NCBI GenBank assembly: GCA_965153455.1
Contig: OZ234494.1
Coordinates: 1,860,001 to 1,924,000 of the forward strand
Reading direction: 5' to 3'
Length of the DNA stretch: 64,000 nucleotides
DNA from: Sphagnum compactum
Lineage: Eukaryota; Bryophyta; Sphagnopsida; Sphagnales
Below, piece after piece: positions 10,613 to 24,400 of the stretch. Position 1 is the stretch's first letter. Every line of letters starts with the position of its first letter. Below the pieces are notes generated by a model. The model searched no databases, was not told where the DNA came from, and saw only the letters and a list, made by a program, of their open reading frames with translations. The position numbers and the translations under genes were made by a program.

Positions 10613-13600
10613 TTATGTGGTGGCAGCATAAGCACCTAAGCCAAGTGACTTGGGTCGCTTCACAGCCTCCACAGGGCTGGCTATGCCTTGACCATCTTTG
10701 CCAAGACCCTGGCCTTCCTGAAAACCCATCTTTGACATCATACGAGATCCAAAGCCACGGGTATGGGCCTCAAATGTGCCAATTGCTGAAGCAACCACTG
10801 CAATGCCCTTTATTTCAGTCAAACCTGCAGCCTCTTTGCTCGATCTTTCCCCCTTCTCAGTGATACCTAAGGCATGGGACCCCAAAGGAAAGCCAGAAGT
10901 AACTACTAATGAAGAGCTTTCTTCTTGAGATCTGATGATGCCACTTGAGACAAATGACATTGGTTTGGATGCATATGTAGTAGTTCCTTGGCCCCTTTTT
11001 TCAGTACTTCTCTGTCCATGACCTGCTACCAATAGGAGCGTAAGCATCTTCAGACAAAATACATTCATACATTGAACAAAGCAATTCCCTGAGGATACAG
11101 TTCCCAGCTAGCTAACAGAACAAGGACCAACCCACATTTACCTGATGGTTTCATTTTATGCTTCCACTGCTGTGAGGAACCTTCAGATTGGTCATTTTTG
11201 TGATGCTTGTGGCTTCTCTGCCTATTAAGACTTAGCTGCATGATCTTTGAAGCTTGTAGAGCAGTACCATTGGATTTTTTGACCATTTTGTGCCCCTTGC
11301 TTGTCATTGCCCTACTAGAATCTGGCATTCCAACTTCTGCACCTTGTCCAAGCATCTGCAGTCACCATGGATCACAATGACACAACAGGAGATAATAGAA
11401 GCGCAGCTTCAGAGAAAATAGCCCAAGACAACATCATAGGATTAGCTCCAACACATCTTGATGCTGGGGGTAACTCACCAGATTTTTCTTTCAACCATCT
11501 AGCTATCAAAATAACTTCACAACACAATGGCATGAGGTTAAACTCACAAATAGCAACCGATCTTTGTCTATGCCTGTAGGCAAGCTAGTGTGCCTTGTGC
11601 GAGTCACTACTGTGAACCTGTCATGAAGGCCCACCACACCATCAGATAGGTCCCACAGTCCCATAGCAACAGTCTAGCCCCCAAATCCCCCAACTAAGAC
11701 ACACACAAAGAAGGCACAATGGAAGCTGGCATCACCTATACTGGCACTGCTATGGAATTGATTAGAATAACAGATCAGGAGTACAGAAAACCCACAAACC
11801 TTCTCTTGCCTGAGCCCTGACTGCTACTTTTCAATCTGTAGATGGAGGCTAACTTATGGATCTGCACAGCAGCACACACAACCTGATGTTCATAAACAGA
11901 GGCCTGGTATCAAGCTACATGAACTGTTTGCAAGTTCAACATCTTCAAATCAAACCAAAGCTGACTGTGACTGGGCTGGCCTGGAAATAAAAGAAAACAA
12001 CAGGTTGGCCAAGTAGTCTCTGCAGGCACAGTTGAACCCTAGAACTTCTGGATACTTCAGGCAATGATGTACTTGCTTCAAGACTGATCATTGAAGGAAC
12101 TCTATGGTGAATTCTCTTGAAGATTGCACCTGAGCACGATCTCGGTCTTCCATGGGCTCAAATGCAAAAATATCCACAGATTTTGTCACCACCTCTTCCA
12201 GTGCCTATTCACTCCTCATCATCCACAAATCATTAGCTCCAAGGATCTGACTTTATAACTGGTGCAGCTATATTCTTCTACTGAAGCAAGTAGATGTTGC
12301 AGGGACAAAAACACCAACACTGTTACAGAGTATTATCCTAAAGATTCAGGGTGCTACATCAACTCAGGATATTGATTTTCCAACATTCTGAAAGTTTTAA
12401 CATGCGGATTCTATTACACTCAAGGACTGTACCGCATTGACAGCTGCAAGGTCAAAGCCACGGCATTGTGCACGAATCTGACGTTTAGCAGCTATCTGCT
12501 CCTTCCGTTGTCGTTTCTTTTCCCCTGTCATACTCTGCCACCTTAGAGCACAACTTCACATTGTCTGGACAGGTAAGAGGAGACATACTGAACACAAAGG
12601 ACTTAAACACTGAGTCTCATGTAACAAGCCATACTGAACAGATGCTCCTGCTGCCATGATAATTATGACAAAAGCAGGTCATGAGACTTGCTCACTATCT
12701 AAAATGCATACTGGCTTTATAAGCCCGAGAAGGTAGTATCAATGCCACAACCCATTGATCAATAGATACTGAACATTAAGGAGTTTGGCAAAATACCAGG
12801 TAAATGTTTTAACTTCTTTTTGCCTTTGTGAACATTTATGGGCCATGCTGAGGCATGCATGGATACTGTTTGCCTTCCTGCAACTTGGCTTTTATCTGCA
12901 ACCATGTTACGATAATCATAAACACAACCCCACTAGGGTGCAAGAAGAACAAAGCTATAGCAGACAAAAATGATGGCTGTCCCCTTGACTTCATGATACC
13001 CCAGCATTCATGTGGGGTGTCAAGATTATTCTGGAAAGTCAGTATGTGCAATCCTGAGAAATTTGCAAATGTGAATTCCAAATCTAGACTCCCTCCAACA
13101 CAAATCATTAATCAGTACAAGAGACATTCTGAGTCAAATGCCCAGCCAATGGCTCAATCAACCAATTCTGTCATGTAGTATCTACTAGTTGGTGGAGACC
13201 ATAGTAAAACTAAAAAGACAAATAGGAGTTCTGAGTCTGTTCCAATTAACGTGCTGAAATAGTTATCTTGCTTATTTAGTCACACATAATGGTGTATGTG
13301 GTCAACACTTGACTGCATGCCTACAAAAGGATTACAGATCTGTAGGTGAAGTGTCCTAGGGAGTCCATTGATGCAGAAACACACCTGGTGTAAGGTTTGA
13401 CTCCTCCCAAATCTCAAACAGTTGGTCAACGTGGCGCTCATCCTCTGAGTCATCAGCCTGAGTGTCTCTACCATTATCATCCAATTGCAAATCTCTCTTC
13501 CATAATGCAGCCACTGCCTCATGCTCAACTTCCCCATCAGAGCTCTGTACAGAGCCTTCTTCAAAATGCAATGCCTCAGCAAGCTCATCAAGCTCTGAGT

Positions 13601-16600
13601 TGGATTCTTCATGTGCATTGATCACCTCCTTCCCTTTGCTCTGATGGTAAAGGTTCCACCTTCTCTCTGCAAAAGCAAACAAGATTGAGTACAGGACTCT
13701 CAAACCAAGGGTCATACCTTCATCTCTATGGCAGGCCTCTGACACCATCAGGGGCAGGTTAAAATAGTCACTCAAAAATAGATCCTAGATCTTATGGCTC
13801 TGTGTACATGATCTGGGCTATCTTCCTTTATTTTCATCAAATAATAGCTCACCTTCATAGGATACATGCAGACCCATTCTTTAAAATGTTAATGTGCCCT
13901 CCCAGGAGTAAAGGATATGGTGCTATTAATGTCTAGAAATAGACAAATCAGAAAAACAAGAAGACAAAGAAGGGGACTCATGAGGTTGTGTCCATTGAAA
14001 GGGTTGACTGGGGCTCTTATCACTGCTATCATATCCTTTTCAGTCATGGACCCTTCTTAGTAGTCACACACAGGGCAATCTAGTTGCCCACCAACTCTTT
14101 CTCTTTGGTGATTTGGCAACCCATATCCTCACAAACTGCAGGTGAACGGTTGTTCTAGTGAACCCTCATCATTTTCCAGTTGACTACAATGAGTAACACT
14201 TCATTTTTCCGCCTAGCAAAATTTAAATATATTTGATTGCAGAGAGAAACACCACGAAAAATAGGCAACCAAACTAGATCCATGAGAGTGTACAGTAAAC
14301 TCCTCCATTATATGTGAAGTAACCAAACAAATGTTGTGTCAGTTCTGGCCAAGCCAAAACAAGAATGAGTGTGTTCATAACTCTGTTAGTGTCACTCACA
14401 AAGTATCAGATCATCACTTTCATCATAAAAGATACAAGGCAGTAAATAGCAGCCATTACTCCCAACTGACTTCATCAACTTCAGATGTAAAATTCAGTGG
14501 GTGGAGATCAGTATGTAAAATTCTGCTAGCAAATAAGGCCACAATTATTAAAAACCCATCTTCTGAATTTCTGTTGCATTTTCTGAAGCAACAGTAAACA
14601 CTCATTGACCATGTCTGCCACTGAGATTGAAACCAAAACCTTGCAAGGTGACCATAAAGCACTAATCTAGAGGATATCAGATTGCTGCTCAAAACAAGGC
14701 ATGAGTACAAACCAGGTGATGAACTTTGACCTGAGAAGCCACTAACTTCACTTGCACTGCTGGCATGAGTGGTATCCCTCTCATCTTCCAAGCCCTGCAA
14801 AACCATGTCCTCTATTGGCACATGCTCAAACAATTTGTCTCTCAGCAACCATGAGGCATCCAGGGATCCTAGGCCAACCCCAACATTTGACAGGTAGTCC
14901 TCAGCCATCTCCTCACTGACATCAGAGCTGATTGGATCACTGTTACTTTCTTCTGACACACTGGAAGAGTCTTCTGACCCCCTGTATGCATTCCTACTCA
15001 ATCCAGAGGTCTGTTGAGACCAGTGCTTCTTTCTCTTCCAAGTTGTTTTGGGGCCAACATATCCTAATCCCCATTGAGCCTTCCCACTTGCTGAGTCAAG
15101 TGCCATATATACATCTTCCTCTTCATCTAGATGCTCATTTCCACATGTAGATCCTTGATCTGTCCATACCCTCACGCCCCCAATCCTCAAAAAGCCACTA
15201 CTAATCTTGCTGTTGGGAGTCCTTGAGTTGTGCATCTTCTTCTTCCTTTTATGCAAAACTGATGATGTTTTCCCACCTGCTGTCTTCTGCTCCAGCTGCA
15301 CTGAACTGTGGTGTCCTTGAGGGTCAACATTCATGGTCTCTACAGCAGCCACATCCTCATCTTTCTTAAATTTTACATTACTCTCCACAGCAAGGTTATC
15401 TGCTGCTGGCCCTAACTGCAACACTTCAGCCACAGATGTTAATTGGTCCTCCTCATCTGCAAACCCTAGTCCTCTTGTGCTCCTCATTTCTAGATCCAGA
15501 GTGTCTAACACCTGCAATGCCAACAGACAATGTACAGTTGACATAGATGTGTCACTAGAAGACTAAGTAGATCATTAAACAATCTTAATTCACTAGCAAA
15601 AGACATACCACCAATTCAAAGCATATAACACAGCTCTTGACATCATTGCCTTCAACAAACCTGCTCAAAAGATTTGGATCTATTGAAAACAATTAAATTC
15701 CTGACCAGATTAGCCAGTCAACAGAGAGACCTGCAGCCAGGTTGCAGAGATGCAACTGAGATAAGCTTGTCATATTAAAAGGAAACAATGGCACACCTCA
15801 AGGCATGGTCGCCGGTCCATCACAACTTCTGCACGATCTCGTGCAGCAGGGACAACTACCTCAACTTCACCACCTGCTTGTGCCTCCTCCCTTGCTACAG
15901 AAACATAAGCACTCTGCACACAAAGGCACCACTGATTGTTTACTTGAGAAATATATTAAGAGAAACAACTAAACATACAAAAGGGATGCAGCTCCTCAGA
16001 GGAAAAAGACTTTGTTAATAGGCTATTGCAATATTCCATGTCAGCTTGGTGTTAGTTTCTTAGATATTAAATACATAAAGAACATGGTGATCAGAGAGTG
16101 GTGCAATCACTGTGGCCCCTCCCCAACATCGGCAATCAACCTGGACTATACACGTTAGATCTCATGTGATTTCAATGTTGTTTACATTTAATGGCAATAG
16201 ACTGCTCTTACACATTGGTGATATGGAATAGAACATTCTATGTCACTAGTTTGATTGAAAACAGATTGTTGCTTCAGAAAGAGACAGAAAACATACAAAA
16301 GTGGCATTGCCTTCACTTCTTGCATAATCTCTGTCTCCATAAGAGTAGCCCACAGAAGTGAAGGTGTTCTGGGCAGGCCTGGCAATTGGGTGCTTCCTCT
16401 TTGACACTGGCCTACCATTGCTGGTCTGCTGCCTTCCAGAAGCACTGCCATTAACACCTCCCTGTGTCCTGCCCTTTCTGCTGTTCACTGAAAACAGCCA
16501 AAGAATTGAACCTAATGACAAGTTGGAAAAAACTACAATACAGAAACAGATCTATAGCAACTTGAGTAAAAAGGGTATTCAATATGTCAAACAGAAATTG

Positions 16601-17477
16601 CATGATAGCACGTGTATCCCGTGCACACCAAAACTGCTTTTGTGCAAACGCACAACAGATTGTTTCATTGCTGTGCAATTTGAGACCCTTCCATAATCCA
16701 ATTTCACAGTGCATCTGTTATGAATGCCTGGCCATCATCCACCTTCATTCCTACCTTCCTCCGTATCTTAATGTGTTAAAGGCACCTTTACAACTGCAGA
16801 AATCCCTAGGAAAACTCAGAGCTGGAGCTTTTGTCCACCAGGCAACACAACCCTCCAACTCTGTGCGAGTTTGTCTGAAATATCTTTTCGCTGGGAGCAC
16901 ACTTTTGAGTTTATCACCCCACCTCTCTTATATGTCTGGAGCTATACAAGACTTACCAGAAGCCAAATTGGGTGTGGCCTCCCAGTCACCCAGAGCCCCT
17001 CCTCCAACAAATCCATTCTGCCTTGCCCCCCCATTTCCTAAAACCAAAACAAAAGACAAATCACCAATCTTGCACAGGAGAGTCAGTCAACCTCCTTCCC
17101 TAATCGACATCACAGAACTTGCAATCTATATTAAGACGACATTCCACTGCTCCGAGAACACCTGTTATTAATATGTTGGAATCAGCCAGGATTCAAGACG
17201 CCTCTAGATCTATAGCCCATCAAAAAAATTCGTTCTACCAAGGAAAGAAATTGTTTCAAAGGCTATTCACAAGCAAGCATCCGCATAAGCTAGTCCAAAG
17301 CTGAAGGAAGGAACGCTAAAGCCAATGACTATGGACCTGCTTGAGCATAAACCCGCGCATAAACCTAAAGCTGAAATTATTACCGTGTCGTGCCTGCCCA
17401 CTGCCTCCAGAAGTTTGATCCCTCCCTCCTTGTCTACCCCTCCCTCCACCCCTTCCCCTTCCCCTTCCTCGCACCAT
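10613..17477 (-). CDS. R3H and G-patch domain RNA-processing protein (SQS1-like)
   Basis: Twelve exons: 17384-17477, 16957-17037, 16297-16487, 15797-15913, 14713-15511, 13385-13666, 12433-12524, 12130-12204, 11800-11861, 11548-11617, 11142-11355, 10613-11022. All joins have GT/AG sites and matching phase, giving 828 residues. The start is ATG 17477; upstream the frame opens only with a TTG. The protein begins with an RGRGRGRGGGRGRQGG tract, then an FVGGGALGDWE motif, then a long acidic/Ser-rich middle (exons 5-6). A basic KKRQRKEQIAAKRQ segment precedes the R3H domain (about 553-621, with FEPMEDRDRAQ, IHKLASIYRLKS, QGSGKRRF). The G-patch comes last (about 780-826, MGFQEGQGLGKDGQG). The order matches the plant family of At3g09850 and yeast Sqs1, G-patch partners of DEAH helicases in splicing and ribosome maturation. 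Function is inferred from the family. Confidence 0.9.
14391..14430. repeat. dispersed intronic repeat, copy 1
   Basis: About 40 bp beginning GTCACTCACA inside intron 5 of the R3H/G-patch gene closely resembles 42891-42930 in intron 3 of the TPR-SET gene. Both end in ACTTTCATCAT. They are probably remnants of the same dispersed element. Confidence 0.55.
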
Positions 17478-18411
17478 CCTAACTTCCTCTCTCCCCCTCT
17501 TTCGTTCTTGTTGCAAGCTTCTCAGTCTCTCACCCAAAGCGTACGTGTTGAGGTTCAAACGTTGACACTAGTCCGAAAGCACCAGCAAACCTACATACAA
17601 AAGACAGGTAACGACTACAAATTAGACGGAAACCGTGCACTATCTAGCAGCAGTCACTAACGGCAACGACGCAGGTGACCACAGATTCGGTGGCGCCGGA
17701 CTAGTTTGCAAAACAACCACTGAAGCAAGAAAAAGGATGGAAGCCTGTGACGCTCAAATTAAGAAACTCATTGGAAAATCTCGGACTCTCTGCGCATGCC
17801 GTTGATTTTCGCGCTAAGCCCTAAAAAGGACATGGATGGACTTCCTGTGTAGTGTGAGAGATCAGATCGCATCACGATATTGTCTATCACGACGACACGA
17901 TACGCAACACCGGACAATGAAAACAGAGGCCTAATGGCTCGAGACTAACCGTCATGTAGACAACACGATCGGAAACCCAAACCCACACTTCGCTTGCGAA
18001 AGAAATGTGTCTGCATCTGGGTGCAAAAAGTTGGCTGCATTCTACGGTGATGGTGGGTAAGGATGACAATCATCCAGCACGGAGTGCTCAAGGCTGCACA
18101 ACACCGCAATCATCAGTCTAGGCGTTTTGCAAGCAAGAGAAAAGCCCGACCAGTATGCACGGGACGGATCGGGCTAGCAATTGGTGGTTTCTCGTTGGCG
18201 TTTTGTGATCTTGTTGGTGTTCATAAGGATATCTGACTTGTGGAGGGAGGAGGTGACGATTACAAGCTTTCTCTTAAGTGGGTTTGCTGCACTTGTTGGA
18301 TTTTAAAAAGATACTGCAACAAAAAGTTCGTATCAGAGAGGCTTGGAACAACGGAAAGTATCCAGTAAAAAGATTTGCGCCAAGAAACAGCTAGTGGTTA
18401 GTCCTCCAGAT
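17478..18411. promoter_or_regulatory. shared divergent promoter region
   Basis: About 930 bp separates the start codons of the minus-strand R3H/G-patch gene (17477) and the plus-strand aldehyde dehydrogenase gene (18412), which point away from each other. The region must contain both 5' UTRs and core promoters. It is GC-richer than ordinary intergenic DNA here. I found no convincing TATA box, and shared control is only a possibility. Confidence 0.5.
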
Positions 18412-20436
18412 ATGAAGGCGGTGACAGTGGCCACAAGAAAATGGCCACTCCGAGCAACTAAACCCTTCTTTTCCTTTAGGAGAAGCTTGCAATTAGAGAG
18501 CTATGGAGTATTCCATGTAGTCAATCCTTCAACTGCCCAAGTGATTGCTGAGCTTCCTGTGGATAGTCCTGCATCCGTGGATGCCAAATTCCAAGCTCTT
18601 GAAGCAGGGCAGAAGCAATGGCAAGCAACTGGAATCGTGGAGCGTCGATCAGCCCTGGAGCGGTTCAACGAGCTGCTCCGCCGCAACGTTCCTGCGCTTG
18701 CGAAGACTTTGACGCTGGAGACCGGGAAGCCGATCTCGCAGGCCAAGAATGAGGTTCGCGCCACGGTCGACAGGGTGCGATTCTACCTCGAGAATTGCGA
18801 GCAAGTGTTGCAGGAGCAGACTGTGTTGCAAACGAATGTGCTGCAGGAGAAGCTTCTGTATGAACCTCTCGGCGTCGTGGCCAACATCTCGGCCTGGAAC
18901 TACCCCTACTTCGTCTCCGCGAACGTGTTTGCTGCCGCGCTCCTGACTGGCAATACCGTTCTCTACAAGCCCAGTGAGCATGCTTCTCTCACGGGTTTGG
19001 AGATTGCAAAGCTCTTGTACGAAGCCGGGGTTCCAAAAGACGTTTTCATTGTAACCACGGGCAAGGGCGAGACGGGTGCTGCGGTTGCGTCCCTCAAGGG
19101 ACTTGGAGGGTTGTTCTTCACTGGCTCGCACAAGACAGGGGTGGAGATCGCCAAGCAAGCGGCAGGCAACCTCGTGAAGGTGCAACTGGAGCTCGGAGGC
19201 AAAGATCCCGTGTATGTTCGGAGCGATATACCCAATGTGGCAGCAGCGGCTGCCTCCATTGCTGATGGAGCTTTCTACAACTGCGGCCAAAGCTGTTGCT
19301 CTGTGGAGAGAGTGTACGTCGACAGGGCAATCTATGGGGAGTTTGTGGAGCATTTTATTACGACTGTGAAAGGGTTCAAAGTTGGAGATCCTCTAAAATC
19401 AGACACTTATATCGGACCTGTGGCCAGGCAGCCTCAGCTCTCTTTCCTTGCCTCTCAGGTGAAGTCCATCCTGAATTTCACTGTTGCACCCCACAATGCT
19501 GCAATACTAGTTTTGCAGCTCCTAATGAAGGATCACACTGCCAGCCTATTGTAGGAAATGCAACAATGAGCTCTTTTTCTCATCTTTCTATTCCTTGTGC
19601 TATGTTATACTCTTCACATGTTCTATCCTGGATTTTGTCAAAAAATACCTTTGTAGTCCTGTCTTCTCTATCTGTGATGAGATTTGTTCTACTTCTTCGC
19701 ATGGCAGATAAAATGTATTGTGATGTTATATGCGGGAATTAAGTCCATCCTTACAACCCAAGTAGCACAGCAAAGTCTCTCTCTATGTCTGTCTTTATAT
19801 GCACACTCAGATCCTTGGTAGTAATGCTAACACTAATTTAGATTTTGGTTGTTAGAGTTTCAAATTGCATATTTCATCCTCAAAAGTCCTTTCTATGTCT
19901 GCCTTCTGTTAGTTAGTGTCTAAACCTGATTTTCAACATTGAGATCAACATAGGTTGCTGCCTGCAACAGAGAATTCTATTAAAATCGATCTTCGTTTGT
20001 GCAGGTGAATGATGCAGTTGAGAAAGGGGCAAAAATGGTGAGTAATCTTGGTTTAGATATCAATACAGATGGTTTCTACTTCCCACCCACTGTTCTGTCT
20101 GATGTAAATCACACAATGGATGTGATGCGGGAAGAATCATTTGGGCCAGTAATTGGCATTCAATCAGTGGATGGAGATTTGGAGGCTCTGAATTTAATGA
20201 GAGACACGCCTTATGGGCTTACTGCCAGTGTCTTCTGCAAGCATAGTGCAGATGCTGAGCAAATTCTTCGTGAGCTTCAAGTGGGAACTGGTTACTGGAA
20301 CTGTTGTGATCGGGTGTCACCTCGGCTACCATGGTCAGGCCGTAAGGGGTCAGGTCTAGGAGTTACTCTTGGCTTAGATGGTATCAGGGCTTTTGTTCAA
20401 CCAAAAGGAATCCTCCTCCAGAATCCAGCAACATGA
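18412..20436 (+). CDS. NAD(P)-dependent aldehyde dehydrogenase
   Basis: Two exons, 18412-19458 and 20005-20436, joined in phase 0 across a GT/AG intron of 546 bp, give 492 residues, the usual ALDH length. The start is ATG 18412; the upstream in-frame codon is TTG. The first 30 or so residues are basic and Ser/Arg-rich, so an organelle transit peptide is possible. All core residues are present: Asn163 in WNYP, Lys186 in YKPSE, the FTGSHKTG cofactor loop (236-243), general base Glu260 in LELGG, catalytic Cys295 in GQSCC, and EESFGP. It oxidises an aldehyde to the acid; the substrate cannot be read from sequence. The SCCSVERVYV and NCCDRVSPRLPWSGRKGSG motifs differ from the usual angiosperm families and, as I recall, resemble bacterial and algal ALDHs. 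Reading through the intron adds 31 codons and a stop. Confidence 0.93.
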
Positions 20437-21430
20437 GGAAGGTTGATCGGGTTAGCAGATGAAGCAGTGTCTCACATATATGCATATTATACACATGGAA
20501 TGGCTCAGTAAAGTACATTCAAGGAGGACAAGGATTGATGATGTTTGACATGTGGTACACTTCAAGCTTAAAAGAGTCCAGAGGGTATTGTTTTCTAACG
20601 ACCTGCTACAACTAACAAACAGCCACTCTGGAAACTGTGTTGTTGTGGAATTTCCTCTGCAAATCTCATGGATATGTTTTTAGGTAACTTCTAAGTGTTT
20701 ACTGTGAGGAAAACGCCCAAAATGCCTGCTTGATTTCACCAAGGATGTAACTGTACAAAATGTACAATGTACAATGTAACTGTACAATGAGGAGAGGTCA
20801 TTTAAATCATGTTTTGCAGATACCAACATTCGATGTCCTAGGCTACAATTCTCTGTCACCAGATGTTCTCAAGGTTCTGTGAATACCATTTTGTATTACA
20901 CACCTGAATGCTAGTTGTCACTGGCTGGATCAAAGAGTAAAAATATTTGGGGGCGGAAACCAAATTCAGTACAGTTCAGAAGTGATGAGATTTCATTGAC
21001 TCTAGGCATCTTCATGAATCCGATACCTTGGACTGGGTGATGACAGCACCTATTGAGCTTGATTTGAGTCAATATTATGCTCTACATTTTGCTCAAATCA
21101 AAGTAGCTCCATATTTCAAGTGCAAAATGATGTCACCTTTTTTGATCCTTTTTTTGCTTGAATGGCATCACGTAACCAAAACACTCATGTATGTAGCTTT
21201 CATGGTTTATCAGTCACTGGAGATACTATTCAAATGCTGTTTGTGTGGGGTGGATCTGTCCAGAATCAGATCTATAGGGTCTTCACATTTTTCAATAAAG
21301 AAAGATCTTCCTCTCCTTCCATTTCTTGTTCCCTTGCCCACTTGCTCACTTTGGGGGGGGAGGGGCAGGGGCAACATATGTCAAGGGAAAGAGGGGAGGA
21401 GGAGAGGATAATTGAGGCAGATGAAAAGCA
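20437..21430. other. convergent 3' intergenic region
   Basis: This holds the 3' ends of the aldehyde dehydrogenase gene (plus) and the nucleobase transporter gene (minus), which face each other. A small tandem of TGTACAA-type units lies near 20748-20787. A G8 run occurs near 21353. No further gene is seen; the small plus-strand ORFs here lack domains. Confidence 0.55.
20748..20787. repeat. short TGTACAA-type tandem repeat
   Basis: Four imperfect TGTACAA units follow each other in the 3' flank of the aldehyde dehydrogenase gene. Confidence 0.6.
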
Positions 21431-24400
21431 TCAAGTTGGGGGGAAGAACTTATTGAGGCCTAATGGCAATCTGTAAAACTCAAGGTTACGCGGGTCAGAC
21501 CCAAAGTTCCGGAACTTGTCCCACCAGAGCAGTCCACGGTCCTTTCGCGATGCCTTGAGGGAGTTGTCAAGTGTCACCGCAACAATCATTGCTACTGTTG
21601 CACTTGATGAAAATGTCACATTGATTATGTCATCAAACTGTCCTTGTCCAAAACAAACATGCAACAAACACATTCGGCACCCACCCCAAAACAGATGCAA
21701 AAACTTCAGACAGGTTCTACATTTTCAGGATGTTTCTCATCCTTGTAGAAGTAGAGTTAGCTCACTGTCTTGGTTTTTAACTGCAGAATTGTAACAATAT
21801 CTAACACAACAAGCTTGGGAGATAACTTGCACTATCATTACCCATCATTGATGTCCTTTCTTCTAAAACATTAAGGCATGTGCATCAATGTGATAAGAAA
21901 GGCTAGGGATTCATGCTCCAACAAGAACCCTTATCCCAAATTCAAAACTGCATGTCTGAAAAGTCAGGAAACAAACAATACATAGATGCAAACTACATAA
22001 GTAAACTGACTTTGGGAGTAACTGGGTTGAAAGGTTGAAACAATCCAACATGGGAACACTTCCGAATCAGTTAAGTAAAACTTGGTCAGCATGTTATCAG
22101 TTAAATCTTTTGCCCTGCCTGCCCAAATCCTGCTTGTAGTACTCAAACACATCTGGTCAAAATGCAGTGAACACATCCAAATACATTGACCAAGAGTAAT
22201 CTAAGACAAGAATCATGCGTTGGTGAATTAGAAAGGTGGACAATAACATACCCAATGAGCTTGTGTATGAGCAGGGCCATGTCCTGCTGAAATTGTGTAC
22301 TCTCTGAAATACTGTGGAACTGAAAGTGCCATGAACAATGAAAACCCAACTACAAAAATGTTCCGCTGTGAATTCATGTTCAAAAACTGCAGACATGAAA
22401 TTCCGGTTGACCCTGCCATGATTGCAACATAGAGCCTTTCATCAGGATTTGTCATAGAAGAGACTTCAAAATGAAAATTTGGGGGCAAGAAGGCTTCTTG
22501 TGCATATAGCATAAAGAATGAGCTCTTGGTGCATACCGAAGTATGCGAATAGGATGCAGAAAATAGCTGCTACCATGGGTTGAGGCACAGATGCAAAAAT
22601 GCCACCAAATTTGCCTGCAAATACACTGCAGGCATCAGTTTGAGCCAATCCTGCAGACAGAAAAGAGTTTAGAACCTGAAGCAGGTAACTAGAGGTCACC
22701 ACACACAAGATCAGATACACATGGTCATCTCTGGAAAATGTACTGTTGTCATCTCTAAAGAGTAGCTATATCTCAAGAAAAGGCATAAGCTAGAGTTGCA
22801 GGAAATGGTTTCAAACTTTCCTCTTCAGGACTTCTATCCTCACAACTGTTCTGGAAACCAAAGGATTACTCGTGATTACAACCATTTGTTACTGACTTGC
22901 ATGATTTATTAGACCAGAGGTCCAAAAGTTTGTTCATCCTCTCGTTCCAAAACCCAGGGTGAGAGCCATAACCTGTGAACTCTCAGAGATAATCTTGTCA
23001 CTTATGTGAAATCTAGTCTTGACTTCAAGAGTGCAGTAACAAACCAAGAATAGAGCAAAAGAGCATAAATCCTGCTGCAATTTGCACCACTCGGCGACTT
23101 CCAACTCTTGTGATCCCTATGAGTCCTATATTCTCTCTGGAACCCACCATAACCCAATGATTGGAAATTGGACTATCACTGATTTTGACATGTCTAGGGC
23201 TGATACCATCTGAAATACACAAACAATAGCTTGAAGAACTTTTGTGGCCAATAAACTACAACTTAAAGTCAGATGTAAGGGTCTTTATCAATCACTGCTT
23301 ATGAGCTTAACAAAACAGATATTGGAAATAGTTTTGTTACTGAAGTAATTAGTAATGGCAAAACTCTATAGAAGGGTGTGCTGCTTGTGCTTACACTGAT
23401 ACTGTAGACCCTGCTGCTGTGCCAAACATGCCATCCAGCAAAATTCCAAGTCCCTGTCACAAACAGGACTATTCTATAAAAAAGTCTTTGAAATGTGAAA
23501 CTGGACATAGGATTCCCAGTGAAACACAAAAAATCATCTGTTGACACTAAAAAAGATGCAAAAAGACCAAGCCATGTAAGGACTTGAGGCTGATTGATAT
23601 CTTCTGGAAAGTATTTTTGAACTCTGATACAGGAAGAAGAGCCATCCCAAAACATGGAGGCAGTACCTCCCAGCCAATGCCTCGGCTAATGACATAAGGT
23701 GGAGGTGGAGTGGCTCCCGAAAGACGTGACACTGCATAATATTCACCTGTTGACTGCCAAAACCATAATTTGGCAAAAATGTTTACAGAATATGTTATGA
23801 GATGGTATCGATACAGGTAAACATTAGATGTTTATGGAATCTCCAACTGAGTGTGCAAGAGAACTTACCTCAATCAAAGTTGCCAGTGCTCCAGCAATGA
23901 TCCCAAATGCATGACGTGCATCAAAAGTTGGAGCTCCCCATTGAAGAGGCCATGGTACACGTATCCTGCAGAGAAAAATATTCAATGATATCATAGATAT
24001 CACAGATATCACAAACGCCTTTCCTTGTTTCCCCTTCTATGCAGTGCCTTTTATAACTGCTGCCAAGTTTTCCTGACCTGCCTCCCCCTCTCCCCTAACC
24101 AAGTGGTGGGATCCATTCCATGAAATCACCTCACATTTACTATGAATCAGTGATCTCTGCTTGGCTGCTGGGGATACAAAGTTCTGCTACTGAGTTCATA
24201 TGGTTTTCACCAAGTTGAATCAGCATTACAGACTACAGTGTATTTCACCTGGATCTGGATGGAAGTTCAGTGTCACCCTCTCCAGATTTGGCTGACAGTC
24301 ACAACTATGCTTACAATTTGAGGCAGAAAGAACACACCTGAGATAAATTTTTACTGGGTTAATGGGTTGTTTAGATACAATGAGTTGACTCACAGAGAGC

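Noticed and set aside
11548-11590. Donor at CTACAG|GCATAG for exon 10 of the R3H/G-patch gene
   Set aside because: GC would be needed as donor. Extending to TTT|GTGAGT gives a canonical site and correct phase with exon 11.
18649-19353. 234-codon minus-strand ORF
   Set aside because: It lies entirely opposite the aldehyde dehydrogenase exon 1, whose catalytic motifs are intact; GC-rich codons leave the antisense frame open by chance.
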